This document shows positions 10,801 to 21,060 of a DNA stretch of 64,000 nucleotides, in pieces (position 1 is the first letter of the stretch; every line of letters begins with the position of its first letter). The stretch is from contig OY821787.1 of assembly GCA_963682175.1 (NCBI GenBank), positions 20,190,501 through 20,254,500 on the forward strand. Reading direction: 5' to 3'. Source of the DNA: Triglochin maritima (Eukaryota; Streptophyta; Magnoliopsida; Alismatales; Juncaginaceae). The translations under genes were made by a program, and so were the position numbers. The notes below the pieces were generated by a model. It had not been told where the DNA came from. It did not search any database and saw only the letters and a program-made list of their open reading frames with translations.

Positions 10801-11873
10801 ATGTTTTACGTGTGTACATAGTCGAGTCTTTTCCTTTGTTTTTTCTGTTTTCTTTTGTGTGTATTGTTAGGGTCATGTTAGTGTGCTGCATTTAATATCG
10901 ATATATCTGCGTGCCATGATCCTTGGGTGACATGTCTTCTTTTGCTTGCCTAGTGCTTCAAAATTTTCACATTTCTTTCAAAATCTTCATGTGTTTGCGA
11001 AAGAAAATGTTTTGTGGGTTTTGTGTCTGTTTAGCATGTGCAAAACTGTTGAGAGACAAAGTAAAAAGAAAGCTCCCAAAATTGTCTTGAACTTGATGCA
11101 TTAGGATATCTAGTACAGTGGCTTTAGGATTTCTCGAGTCATTAGGATGCACCCCAGTTTTCCCTTGGGGATGAGTAATCATAGGGTTTCAGTGCTCAAA
11201 CATTCAAAGAAGTCCACCCTAAACCAAATGAGTCAATAATTCGTGTCTGTTAACTTAAGGAAGTCTGCTTTTGTCAAAGACCCTTCAAATCTTGTTGTGA
11301 GACATTAAGTGTAGTGGTTTTGGTTCATGTGTAGATAAGAAATAAGTGAGTAGGTGTTCTCTCTTCTCGCACGGCTCCTATCACTCCGGAAAGTAGGTAT
11401 GAGGGGACTTTGTGCCTGGTGCTTTGAAGTCATCTGACTTGGGATGCGCCGACCGAACTCTCGTTACACGGGTGGTAGGGATTGCCCTATGTGGAGATTT
11501 GGGGAAAGGGATTGCCCATGGGCAATGATGCACGAAACCTGACCCTGGGAGAATGAAGATCAAACTAATAAAAAGAAAAGAGAAAAAAATGCGAAAAGAA
11601 ACAAAAAGGAAAAAAATGCAAATAAGAACCTTAATGGACTTTACACTTTGTATCACTTGAGGAGGTTGAGGTTGTCCATGTCTTTCACTTAATTCCTTAT
11701 TTAACTTGCACGAATGATTCATTAGGCTACGTGTGTGGACTGATTACCTATATAGAGTTGGCCCGTAGGATTACCGCATCCTTTGATCGACAAAATTTGT
11801 CCAACGAGTCGAGTGTCTAGATTGAATAATGCATCTTGTTCGGATTTTGTGGGTATATCCGCTGAAAACCCTC

Positions 11874-11941
11874 AGGAGACAACACTCCTCCTCCTTGGCA
11901 ACAAGGAGGTTTAACGGCTTGTTGCACGTGCCAAGTGCAAT
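11874..11941 (+). other. Three-hairpin RNA element in the 3' UTR
   Basis: Hairpin I: AGGAG-acaaca-CTCCT (11874-11889). Hairpin II: CCTCCTTG-gcaa-CAAGGAGG (11890-11909), with a GNRA-type loop and directly abutting I. Hairpin III: TTGCAC-gtgccaa-GTGCAA (11922-11940), extended by a G-U pair. Other copies: 41116-41183 (+), 41528-41595 (-), 44433-44499 (-) and a damaged one at 48074-48125 (+). In the 44433 copy, stems I and II have changed by compensatory substitutions while loop II remains GNRA. The element lies about 100 bases upstream of the polypurine tract. Its role is unknown. Confidence 0.7.
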
Positions 11942-12027
11942 CGTGATTCCAACGAACGTGAGTTAGGAGTTCTTGTTTCTCGTTTGTTTTTCTCATTCTT
12001 TGTTTTGCTCGGGACTAGCAAAAAGTT

Positions 12028-12042
12028 AGGTGTGGGGGTATT
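12028..12042 (+). other. Polypurine tract
   Basis: AGGTGTGGGGGTATT lies immediately before the 3' LTR start TGATTGAC (12043). This is the plus-strand primer site expected at this place. Confidence 0.85.
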
Positions 12043-13212
12043 TGATTGACATCATTTCATGCCTATATTTGTATCTTATATCCATTAGCTTACACCTAAG
12101 CAATGCTACGTCATGAGTTTTATTTTTAGTTTTCAGGAATAAATAGGTTTGAAGAGATGAAGGATAAAAGGACCCAAATGATGGGAAAAAGGACTGAATT
12201 GTGATATCTGGGGACTAAGATGCAAGGGAGAAGGACCTGAATGTAAGACAGAAGGACCTAAGAGCAAAACAGAATACTCCACGCCATCATGGGGAGTATT
12301 TTAGCAATTCGATTCGGGTTGGAGCTCCAACAAACCAAGTAAATGCATCCAAGACCAAAAAATATACGAAGAAAAGCCCACAACAAATTCAAACTAGATC
12401 CAAAGTTTATGGACAGCCAATTGGCGGTCTGGGACCGCTAATTGGCGGTCCAGATCACTTTGGATCCGCCCAAATTTCTCCAACACATGTATTAGAGGAT
12501 GTTTAGGCTATTTTTGGTATCTGTTTAGTCCCACATCGGGGGATTGTCTTGGATTGCCTTTTTCTTTGGCTATAAATAGAACTCTCCACCTTCCATTGTA
12601 GATATCTCTCTCTTGGTGGCCTTCTTCCCTACTAAGAGTGAAGCCTTGGAGCAAAACTCTTGTGGAGGAAGGAATGCTTGTAATTTGGAGTGAGTAATAA
12701 TAGAAGTTTTGTAGTTAATTGTTGTTTGCTTTAGTTTTTACATTGCTTAGGTAATTTCAATTTACTTGTCTTGCATGTTTCTTTAGTCTCATGTTCTTTT
12801 AGTTTCTTTAATTTTTCTTGCTTGCTTAGATTAATTTCATTTTAGTATTATGTTTCATTTTGTTAATGTAGTTAGTGTATTGAGTAGTTCCATCCCCATT
12901 TGGGGGGGGAGTAGTATGTGATATGATCATGTAGTGTATTAAGTGTGTGTTATCTTTATCCCTTGAGCTTTATATGATTTCCATAACCATCTAATGGGTT
13001 TTCACTCTTATCTTTGCAATGCTAATGCTCTTGAATGAAGCTTAGCTTATGCTTTGATTAGTGGACCTATTTTATGGGGAATGATAATGTTAGGATATGG
13101 ATGGAATTAATATTGGAATTTTTTTTGTAGTGTATGTACTCTTGTTGCCTTTACCTTAGTTAATGTCTTGTATGTTTTAATGATATTGGGTTATCTTAAT
13201 TCATGTGGAGGC

Positions 13213-13217
13213 ATAGT
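13213..13217. other. Target-site duplication ATAGT (left)
   Basis: ATAGT precedes the LTR start TGAAGGG (13218). The same 5 bp follows the other end at 23192-23196. The undisrupted 5' LTR has a single ATAGT at this place. Confidence 0.95.
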
Positions 13218-14402
13218 TGAAGGGAATGTGTTTTAAAAGTTTTACTTTTAAATGTCAATTATTATGAATTGAATGAGAAATCATTTTGTTCCTTGTTTAT
13301 GTTATTCGTCTTTTAGAAGTGTTAAGGAAGAGGCTCTTGGTCCTTAACCGTCGAGCTCTAAAAGATATTGGTTTACATAAAACAAAAGATATTCACAATC
13401 ATGGTAATTAACATGAGACATCAATTACCGAGTTAAGATTGTTGTGTTGGTCATAGATCACTGTAGCTCTACAAGTGAGTGACAACACAGGTACGCAAAA
13501 GAGGAAAATATTACTTTTGTATACTTAATAGACCTAATAAGTAAAACATTATAAGATTGTGTTTTCTGTGTCATTAATGTTTTACTGTGTCTTTGGTTCT
13601 TCGATATGAGACTTATATCCGATCACTTAAGAATTGCTTAATTAGACTACTGTCTTAAGCTATCGATAAGTGTAGTGTAAAGGCATTAGTTGGTTGAGTA
13701 TGACTTTCATTGGAGAAGATAGTTAGTCAAAAGATTATCATTGCCCCTCTTAATTGAGTGATGATATTAGTGGGCCCCTTCATAAAGCAAAGTTATAATG
13801 TGCACAATGTGATTTGAGTTAACTCACATATTTATAACTAGCTTAAAGAGATCAAGAAATGAATACTAATAAAAAGATGACACAATACTACTTTGTGTGT
13901 ATTCTTAATATCATGAGGCAAGGGACGGACACAAGTGGTGCACTCCATCACTAAATGGATCGGGTTTTGGTTCGAGTGGAATTAAGACATCTAACTAATT
14001 GGGAGCTATAATGTGTAGCTAGATACCGCTTATAGCTTGTGATATTAAGCTCTTAATATCACTGCCAACTTAGTCTAGATCCTCCCATAGGTCACACCGC
14101 AAAAACCGGGAAACAAGAAGCTTGATGTTTGGTTCATATAATGTGTCGGGTTTCTTATAGAAAATATGACACATGTGGTGAACAAGTAAAATCAATTATG
14201 TAGTATATAACATAATTAGAATCGTGATAAATTCATATGAGATGCATATATATTATGGGGTGTAATAATTTATTATTGCATAGGATAATATATTGCATAA
14301 GTTGTGAATTTGCTAAAAACCCCAAAAGTTCAAATTTTGTTGGAAAGAAATCCAAAATTTGAAAAAGGCTGAATCGGGTAAAAGTTCGGTAATCCGTTAT
14401 GG

Positions 14403-14682
14403 TTCGGTCGACCGAAGGATCTGTGGATCGGTCAACCGAAAGTGGAACGGATACTCATAGTTGATTGACCGAACTTGACCAAAGTGCCTGGAACTCTGGT
14501 ACGGTGTACCGAACCAGAAACGGTCGACCGAACAATGTCCAGTTCCGATATTTTTTGTTAACCGAATGACACTCGGTCTTAGACGAGAATTCGTCCGATC
14601 GGTTAAGGAGAATTTTTCTCCTTCAGAATCGGTCATCCGTCCAATACTCGGTAAAACAATCGTGACATATTCGGTTAACCGA
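14403..14682. promoter_or_regulatory. Cluster of CGGTNNACCG palindromic motifs
   Basis: Includes TTCGGTCGACCGAA (14403-14416), cggtcaaccg (about 14430), cggtgtaccg (about 14502), CGGTCGACCG (14521-14530) and TCGGTTAACCGA (14671-14682), with degenerate copies between. It lies upstream of the LTR TATA box, so protein binding is a reasonable guess. The same kind of cluster is in the 3' LTR (22243-22540), the reverse Angela LTRs and the SIRE-like LTRs. Confidence 0.6.
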
Positions 14683-14881
14683 GTGTGACTCGGTAAACCA
14701 AACTGCGATCGATTTTCTTCCTTTGATAATTAAGAGATTAATTTGATCAACGGTTGGATTAGCTCCAAACTTGGTCAAACGTTTTGTGGATGCATATAAT
14801 GCATTTTGGAATTAGTTTGTAGAGAAAATGTCAAGAAAACATGGCTTAAGAATAGCCATGATTGAGAATAAGATTGGAGCC

Positions 14882-14890
14882 TATAAATAG
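14882..14890 (+). promoter_or_regulatory. TATA box of the Angela-like LTR
   Basis: TATAAATAG within 'gcctataaataggtc'. In the 3' LTR the same place (about 22720) reads aataaatag, so that copy has lost the first T. Confidence 0.7.
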
Positions 14891-15354
14891 GTCATTATTC
14901 TGCTTAATTATGCTAGAAGTTTGCAAAATATTTTCTCTCCTAAATTCACCACAAATATCCATGAAAATTTTCTTAGTTTTCTAAGTCTTTGGAAGGAGAA
15001 ATCTCAGAGATTAAGGAAGGGGTTTGTAGCTAGATTCTAAGCTAGTTTGGAGATTGATTGGCTAGCTCCTTTCTCTCCAACCTTGTTTAGGGTTTCGGTG
15101 AACACTCAGAGGCATCCGGATTAACGAGAAGCAACGATCGTCTTCCTCGACGTCTCTGGAACATCAAGAAGTTTTAGAGAACTTCTAGATATGAATTTCG
15201 GAGTCCCTTGTGTCTGTTTTAATAAGCTTTTGAAACTAGTTATTAAAACAAACCGATACATGCATGAAATAAATCGTAGAAAATTGTAATTGATCCTTAT
15301 TATACATAAAAATTTCGAAAATATATATGTATAATTAAACATGAAATCCTACAG

Positions 15355-15366
15355 TGATATCAGAGC
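15355..15366 (+). other. Primer-binding site, initiator tRNA-Met type
   Basis: TGATATCAGAGC begins 2 bases after the LTR. The standard site is TGGTATCAGAGC, so one base is changed. Confidence 0.88.
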
Positions 15367-16863
15367 TTAGGGTTCAATTTTCTTATGATTTAAGGCTGTA
15401 AACGAATTTAGTTTACCATATAGGATTTCAACAATTTGGTTTACCGGTTTTTCGGTCTATGAATGTTTTGTTGATATAATTCTCTACAGTAATTCGTTTT
15501 AAATGTTTTAAGTGTTTTAAAACATGCCATGTAGTTGTTAGAATTGAGATTTAGACATTAGTCTAAATTACAATAATTTCGTTTTATAAAGAAATGATTA
15601 TTTTGTAAGAGAATCGACAAAACCGAAAAACTGCGGTTCATCTTTCCATTGGAAATTGGATGGACAGCGGTTCAAAATTATTTTTGAACTATGGATGGAT
15701 GAAAAACGTTTTTTATGGATTTCAAAATGTTTTTCAAAGAATTGTTTGGGATTCTAGATGATTGATAAACTAGATTGTATAGTTTATAACAATATTGCGT
15801 GCATGGATGCTCGAGTTGTTTTTGCAGGAATTGTGAGTTTATATGTTCCAAATCAGCAACTATGAATGTATGTAATCATTATTATACACGGGCTTATTTG
15901 TATGTAAAAGCCAAAATTTCTCTTTTTCCGTCTTTTAGATAATTGCATTTGCATATGAGAGGTTTTTTACATAGGACTTGCACTAGTCGTTTTTTTTATC
16001 GAATGTGAGGAGCATGTTTATTTTCTGTAAAATCTACATCTCCAGTGCAAGAGGAAGTCGCCGCTGTAGCGCATCGATCGAGGATCAAAGATCAGGGATC
16101 GAGAATCAAGGATCGAAGGGACCATATAAACTTACACGATGTGAATGGTTTAATTTCTGTTTTTATCTTGCTATGCATGTGATGAATGTGTTGAATGTTA
16201 GGATGTGTATGGAAGATAATATGCATGATAACCTAAAATTCTGAATCACATGTTAATATATGAAATTGTCCAACAAAAATTAAGTGTAATTTTCCTTCTT
16301 ATTTCATCCACTAGCAGCCATTGATCGAGGGATACTCTGCTCGCCCTTAGCGGGAGATAGCTCCCTCCATCTTTGGGAATAGTGGGAGATATAATGGTTG
16401 TCTATTGTTGTGCCACGATTAAATATATGAGGTGCGTTTCACCCTAGTAAACCCCAAGTATGTTTAGTTGTGTATACAATGGATAAACGTATCTCATACC
16501 AAATGAAAATAAGTTTTCTTAACATTACCAAGAGCCCTCGCTCGGTTTTGGGAAAAAGTTTTTCTTACGAGGATAGGTCGCATTCCCTCATAATTAAAAC
16601 GACAAGAATCACAAAAGTTTGAAGATGCTAATGTTGCTAAAATTCAAAAAGGTTGTGATTAGAAAGAGTTTTTCTTACCTTGATATTGTGATGTAGTCGA
16701 TAGCCCTTAGCTAGTCTATATTACAATTGATAGGATCTTGGATTGCTGCATTTATGGGCAAAAAAATTTATTTGCAGTATTTACGTTTATAATCGATATA
16801 TATGTATGTTTGTTAAAACATAAAATTGGCATTAAAATCATGTATGATTTATTTTGTAGAAAA
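15367..16863 (+). other. Angela-like leader
   Basis: A 1.5 kb non-coding leader. It contains a GATC-rich stretch (16068-16115, repeats like gatcgagg/gatcaaag) and, at 16381-16390, AGTGGGAGAT, identical to the polypurine tract bases 21051-21060. Both features recur in the reverse copy (about 27010-27040 and about 26730). A pyrimidine-rich 'ttattttgtag' just before the gag ATG resembles a 3' splice site; this is not proven. Confidence 0.7.
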
Positions 16864-18198
16864 ATGTCGAACATCCAACCTATCGTACGATCCATGATAG
16901 AAAAACACCCTTTAGCAAATGATGGCTCAAACGTCATTAGTTGGCAACTCAAACTCAACATCGTGTTAAAGTTTGAGAAACTATCTCACATTTTGGAAGG
17001 TCCAATCCCAAAATGGAATGAGAGATTAACCGATGAAGAGAAAGAGGCTAAAGCCAAGTGGGAAGACCAAGAGAACCAAGTTCATGGTCTTATGCTAGCA
17101 TCCATGGGTGACTCGCTTCAAGCAAAATACTTGGATTCGAAACCCAAGAAGACCATGGAGGCTTTATCTAAGATGTTAATGGATAGAGCCCGAAAGGAGC
17201 GCTACAAGACCACCATCGCACTCACAAGGTGCCATATGGCGGAGGGAACATCGGTATCTATGCATTTTCTCACGATGCAAGGATACCTTGAGAAGTTGGC
17301 AAAGCTCTCTTCAGCAATGCCTGAGGACATTGCTGAAGATATGATTCTTGGCTCTCTAGCCCCGTCCTTTGAGGACTTTGTGATGTACTACCACGTGCGT
17401 GAAAAAGGGGTGAGTCTTGCGGAGCTCCACAACGCCCTCAAAACTGCTGAAGTTCACATGGGCAAGGGTAGGGACAAGCAAGTCCTTGCCGTCCATGGGA
17501 GGAGCCAAAAGATTGGTAGAGGAATGGGCCAATCTACCAAAAGTGGTTCAATCAAGAGCAAGGGAGTAGGAGGTGCTCATAAGAGTGCCTCGAGGGGGAA
17601 ATCTCAGAAATCTCCAACTCCCAATACGGAGTGCTTTCACTGCGGTGAAAAGGGACACATCCGGCCAAATTGCCCCAAGTACAAGGAAGACCTTGACAAC
17701 GGAGTGATTGAACGTCGACGCCCCAAAAAGGCCAAAGGTAGATTTGTTATTGAAATAAATTTAGCCACCTCTGTCCAGGATTGGGTAATTGATATCGGAT
17801 CTTGTGCACACATAGTTTGTAATGTGCAGCTACTCGTGGATAGGAAGGAACTCGTGAGGAACGAGGTAGAATTGAAGGTCGGAAATGGTGCGAATGTTTC
17901 TGCGGTTGCACAAGGTTCTGTGGTGCTTCAATTATGTAGTGGTTTAAATTTATGTCTAAAGAATGTTTATTATGTGCCTTCGATTAGCAAGAACATTATT
18001 TCTGTATCATGTTTAAATAGGGATAATTTTAATATAAATGTTTCAAATTCTTGTTTGTCTATATCGAAGAATGGTGTTTTCTATGCAAATGCATTCATAA
18101 GGAATGGTCTCTATTTACTTGAATTGAATAATAAACAAATATTTAATATCAATAACAAAAGACTTAAGACCACTCACAAGAATGATACTCTCTTGTGA
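16864..18198 (+). pseudogene. Angela-like gag and protease, ending in a stop
   Basis: I chose the ATG at 16864 (MSNIQPIVRS) because the reverse copy conserves it; the frame is open further upstream. A UBN2-type gag domain (about residues 20-230) is followed by a basic stretch and the zinc knuckle CFHCGEKGHIRPNC (17632-17673). The protease motif is altered: the expected D-T/S-G reads DIG at 17791-17799. A protease/pre-integrase region follows (VYYVPSISKNIISV). The frame ends at a TGA (18196-18198) where the reverse copy has a Trp codon, so the downstream enzymes are cut off. Gag would package RNA and protease would cut the polyprotein. Confidence 0.9.
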
Positions 18199-19539
18199 CA
18201 CTATCGTCTTGGTCACATAAATGAAAAGCGCATCAAGAAATTGCAAGAAGCTAACCTTCTTGGTCTACTTGATTTTAAATCATTGGAGACGTGCCAACCA
18301 TGTCTAATGGGAAAAATGACCAAAAAGCTTTTCAAGAAGAAAGGCCCAAGGGCGAGTGGCTTGTTGGATTTGATACATTCCGATGTATGTGGTCCAATGA
18401 GTACTAGTGCACGAGATGGTTTCAGGTACTTCATTACGTTCACGGATGATTATAGTCGTTATGGCTATGTTTATCTAATGAGAAACAAAAGTGAAACTTT
18501 TGACAAGTTCAAAGAATTCAAGAATGAAGTAGAGAACCAACTCGACAAGAAAATCAAGTCTCTACGAACGGATCGTGGAGGTGAGTACTTAAGTGCCGAA
18601 TTTGACTCATACCTAAAGGAGTTTGGTATTGTACCTCAACTCACCCCTCCTGGTACACCTCAGTGGAATGGGGTATCTGAAAGGAGGAATAGGACATTGC
18701 TCGACATGGTTCGGTCAATGATGAGTCATGCGGAATTACCTCTTTACTTTTGGAGTTATGCACTACAAATTGCGGCTTACACACTAAATAATGTTCCATC
18801 CAAATCCGTGGAGAAAACTCCTTATGAGCTATGGAGTGGTAAAATACCTAAGCTCAATTTTCTCAAGATTTGGGGTTGTGAGGCTTACGTGAAGAAATTT
18901 ATGTCGACCAAACTTAAACCAAAAGCGGATAAGTGCTTCTTTATTGGTTATCCTCGTGAGACAAGAGGATACTACTTTTGGCATATCACCTCCAATCGAG
19001 TGATTGTAGAGAGGGATGCCACATTTCTGGAAAAGGAATTTCTGGAAAGAGTAAGAAGTAGTGGGAGTAGGGTTGTGATTGAGGAAACTCAAAATACTCT
19101 ACAAGATCATGATATGAATGATGACATTCAAGATCATGAAGGCCCAACCGAAATTCCTTTGGTTAGTGGGAGGGTAAGTGAGAGACCCTCACAAGAAATT
19201 GTGAGAGAATCTCAATCATCCCCACCAATTGTACATTCAAGAGTTGAACGTGAACCCACTCCTCAAGAAATTGTGGAAGAAGTTCGAGAGACACGAGAAG
19301 AACCAAAAGAACTAAGAAGGTCAACGAGGGAAAGGAAGAAACCCAACTTGTATCTGGGACTTCATGAAATCATGGTACTTGATACCAATGATCCCTTGAC
19401 CTTCCAAGAAGCAATGGAAAGGGAAGACTCCAAACTATGGCTTAAGGCCATGGAATCCGAAATAGAATCCATGTATGATAATCAAGTGTGGAACTTGGTT
19501 GACCTTCCTCAAGGGAAAAAGGCCATTCAAAATAAATAG
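18199..19539 (+). pseudogene. Angela-like integrase
   Basis: Continues the same frame after the TGA at 18196. An HHCC zinc-binding region (HYRLGH ... CQPCLMGK) is followed by the catalytic core: D in LIHSDVCGP, D in RTDRGGEY and E in WNGVSERRN. The last two are separated by exactly 35 residues, so the D,D-35-E triad is intact. The C-terminal part has Copia motifs (KIWGCEAYVKKF, KCFFIGYP) and an acidic linker leading to RT. The frame closes at TAG 19537-19539, a Trp codon (TGG) in the reverse copy. The enzyme would insert element DNA into the genome. Confidence 0.9.
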
Positions 19540-20898
19540 GTTTTCAAGAGAAAGATGGACATGGATGGGAACTTGACAACCTACAAAGCGAGGCTTGTAG
19601 CGAAGGGTTTCACTCAAGTTCAAGGAATTGACTATGATGAAACTTTTTCACCGGTTGCCATGTTCAAGTCTATTCGGATCATGCTCACTATTGCCGCATT
19701 TCATGATTACGAAATATGGCAAATGGATGTCAAAACAGCGTTCCTTAATGGGAACTTGGAAGAGGATGTGTACATGGTACAGTCTCGAGGTTTTGAAGAT
19801 CCAAAGAATAGTGAGAAAGTATGCATGCTTCAAAGATCCATCTATGGATTGAAGCAAGCATCAAGGAGTTGGAACAAACGCTTTGACGAGGAAGTGAAGA
19901 AGCTTCACTTCATTCAAAGTAAGGAAGAACCTTGTATATACAAGAAGGTTAGTGGGAGCCATGTAGTATTCCTAGTCTTATATGTCGATGACATATTGCT
20001 CATGGGCAATCATATTCCTTTGCTTGAGCAAACGAGAAGTTCATTGAAATCTGCATTTTCAATGAAAGATATGCGTGAGGCTCAATACATCTTGGGAATA
20101 AAGATATACCGAGATAGATCCCGTAGACTCATTGGCCTAAGTTAACGTACATACATTGACAAGGTCTTGGAAAGGTTCAAGATGAACAACTCCAAAAAGG
20201 GCAGTGTGCCAATGAGTATGGGTGTGCAACTCAAGAAGTCTCAACGTGCGCAATCACGTAAGGACTTAGAGTACATGAAGGATGTCCCTTATGCTTCAGC
20301 AATTGGGTCGATCATGTACGTGATGACTTGCACAAGACCCGATGTCTCGTATGCTCTAAGCGTGACAAGTCATCACCAATCCAACGCAGGTCCTGAGCAT
20401 TGGACTGCGGTCAAGAATATCCTAAAGTACCTTAACCGGACAAAGGATAAGTTTCTTGTTTATGGAGGACAAAGCGAATTAATGGCAGAGGGTTACTCGG
20501 ATGCGAGTTTCATGAGTGATCCAGACGATAGAAGGTCGCAATGAGGATACGTCTTCCTTCTGAATGGTGGAGCTGTGAGTTGGCGTAGTTGGAAGCAAAG
20601 CACTACGGCCGACTCAACCACTGCTTCCGAAGTAATGGTTGTCGCTGAAGCGAGCAACGAAGGAGTGTGGATTAAGAAGTTCCTTGAAGAGCTTGGAGTA
20701 GTTCCCTCGAGCGAGGGATCAATAGAGCTATTTTGCGATAATAGTGCATCTATCTCGCAAATCAAGGATCCCAAATCACACCACAAAGTGAAGTACATGG
20801 ATCGTAAGTACTTCGTGACACGTGACCTCATCGACGAAGGCAAAATAAATCTTTTATGGGTGGACACCAACAACAACACAGCTGATCCATTCACATAA
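19540..20898 (+). pseudogene. Angela-like reverse transcriptase and RNase H
   Basis: RT motifs in order are ARLVAKGFTQ, DVKTAFLNGNL, SIYGLKQASRSW and the catalytic YVDD at 19981-19992. TAA at 20143-20145 interrupts shortly after. RNase H follows with GYSDASF and the STTASEVMV and ADPFT motifs, interrupted by TGA at 20542-20544. The final stop is at about 20896-20898. The RT catalytic residues are present but the polyprotein is interrupted four times in all. Confidence 0.9.
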
Positions 20899-21047
20899 CC
20901 CTTATCCCAAGCCAAGGGCGAAATGCATTTCGAGTCCATGGGATTGAGGAACCATGTAGATTGCTTTGATGATTGATATGTAATGGTGTTTACCCTAGTT
21001 ATTATTGTTTTATGCGTTGAGTATGTATGTGAAAGAAAACTTTAATA

Positions 21048-21060
21048 ACAAGTGGGAGAT
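21048..21060 (+). other. Polypurine tract of the Angela-like element
   Basis: 'acaagtgggagat' immediately before the 3' LTR start TGAAGGG at 21061. 20899-21047 is non-coding 3' UTR with no feature seen. Confidence 0.85.

Larger units (their letters stand above)
10302..12042 (+). other. Athila-type 3' untranslated region
   Basis: Long non-coding stretch from the end of the coding remnant to the 3' LTR. Blocks conserved in all related copies here are 'cattgaggacaatg' plus a purine tract (10776-10800), 'gtcatgttagtgtgct' (about 10872), 'ccttgggtgacatgtctt' (about 10920), 'aggatatctagtaca' (about 11102), 'cgttacacgggtggtaggga' (about 11463) and the hairpin element at 11874-11941. Relatives at 39715-41215 (+), 41427-42425 (-) and 44337-45756 (-) show it is an integral part of the family. 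Confidence 0.75.
13218..15353 (+). repeat. Angela-like 5' LTR
   Basis: 2,136 bp, TG...CA ends (TGAAGGG to CCTACA). TATAAATAG at 14882-14890. The CGGTNNACCG cluster lies about 200-480 bases upstream of the TATA box. Confidence 0.92.
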
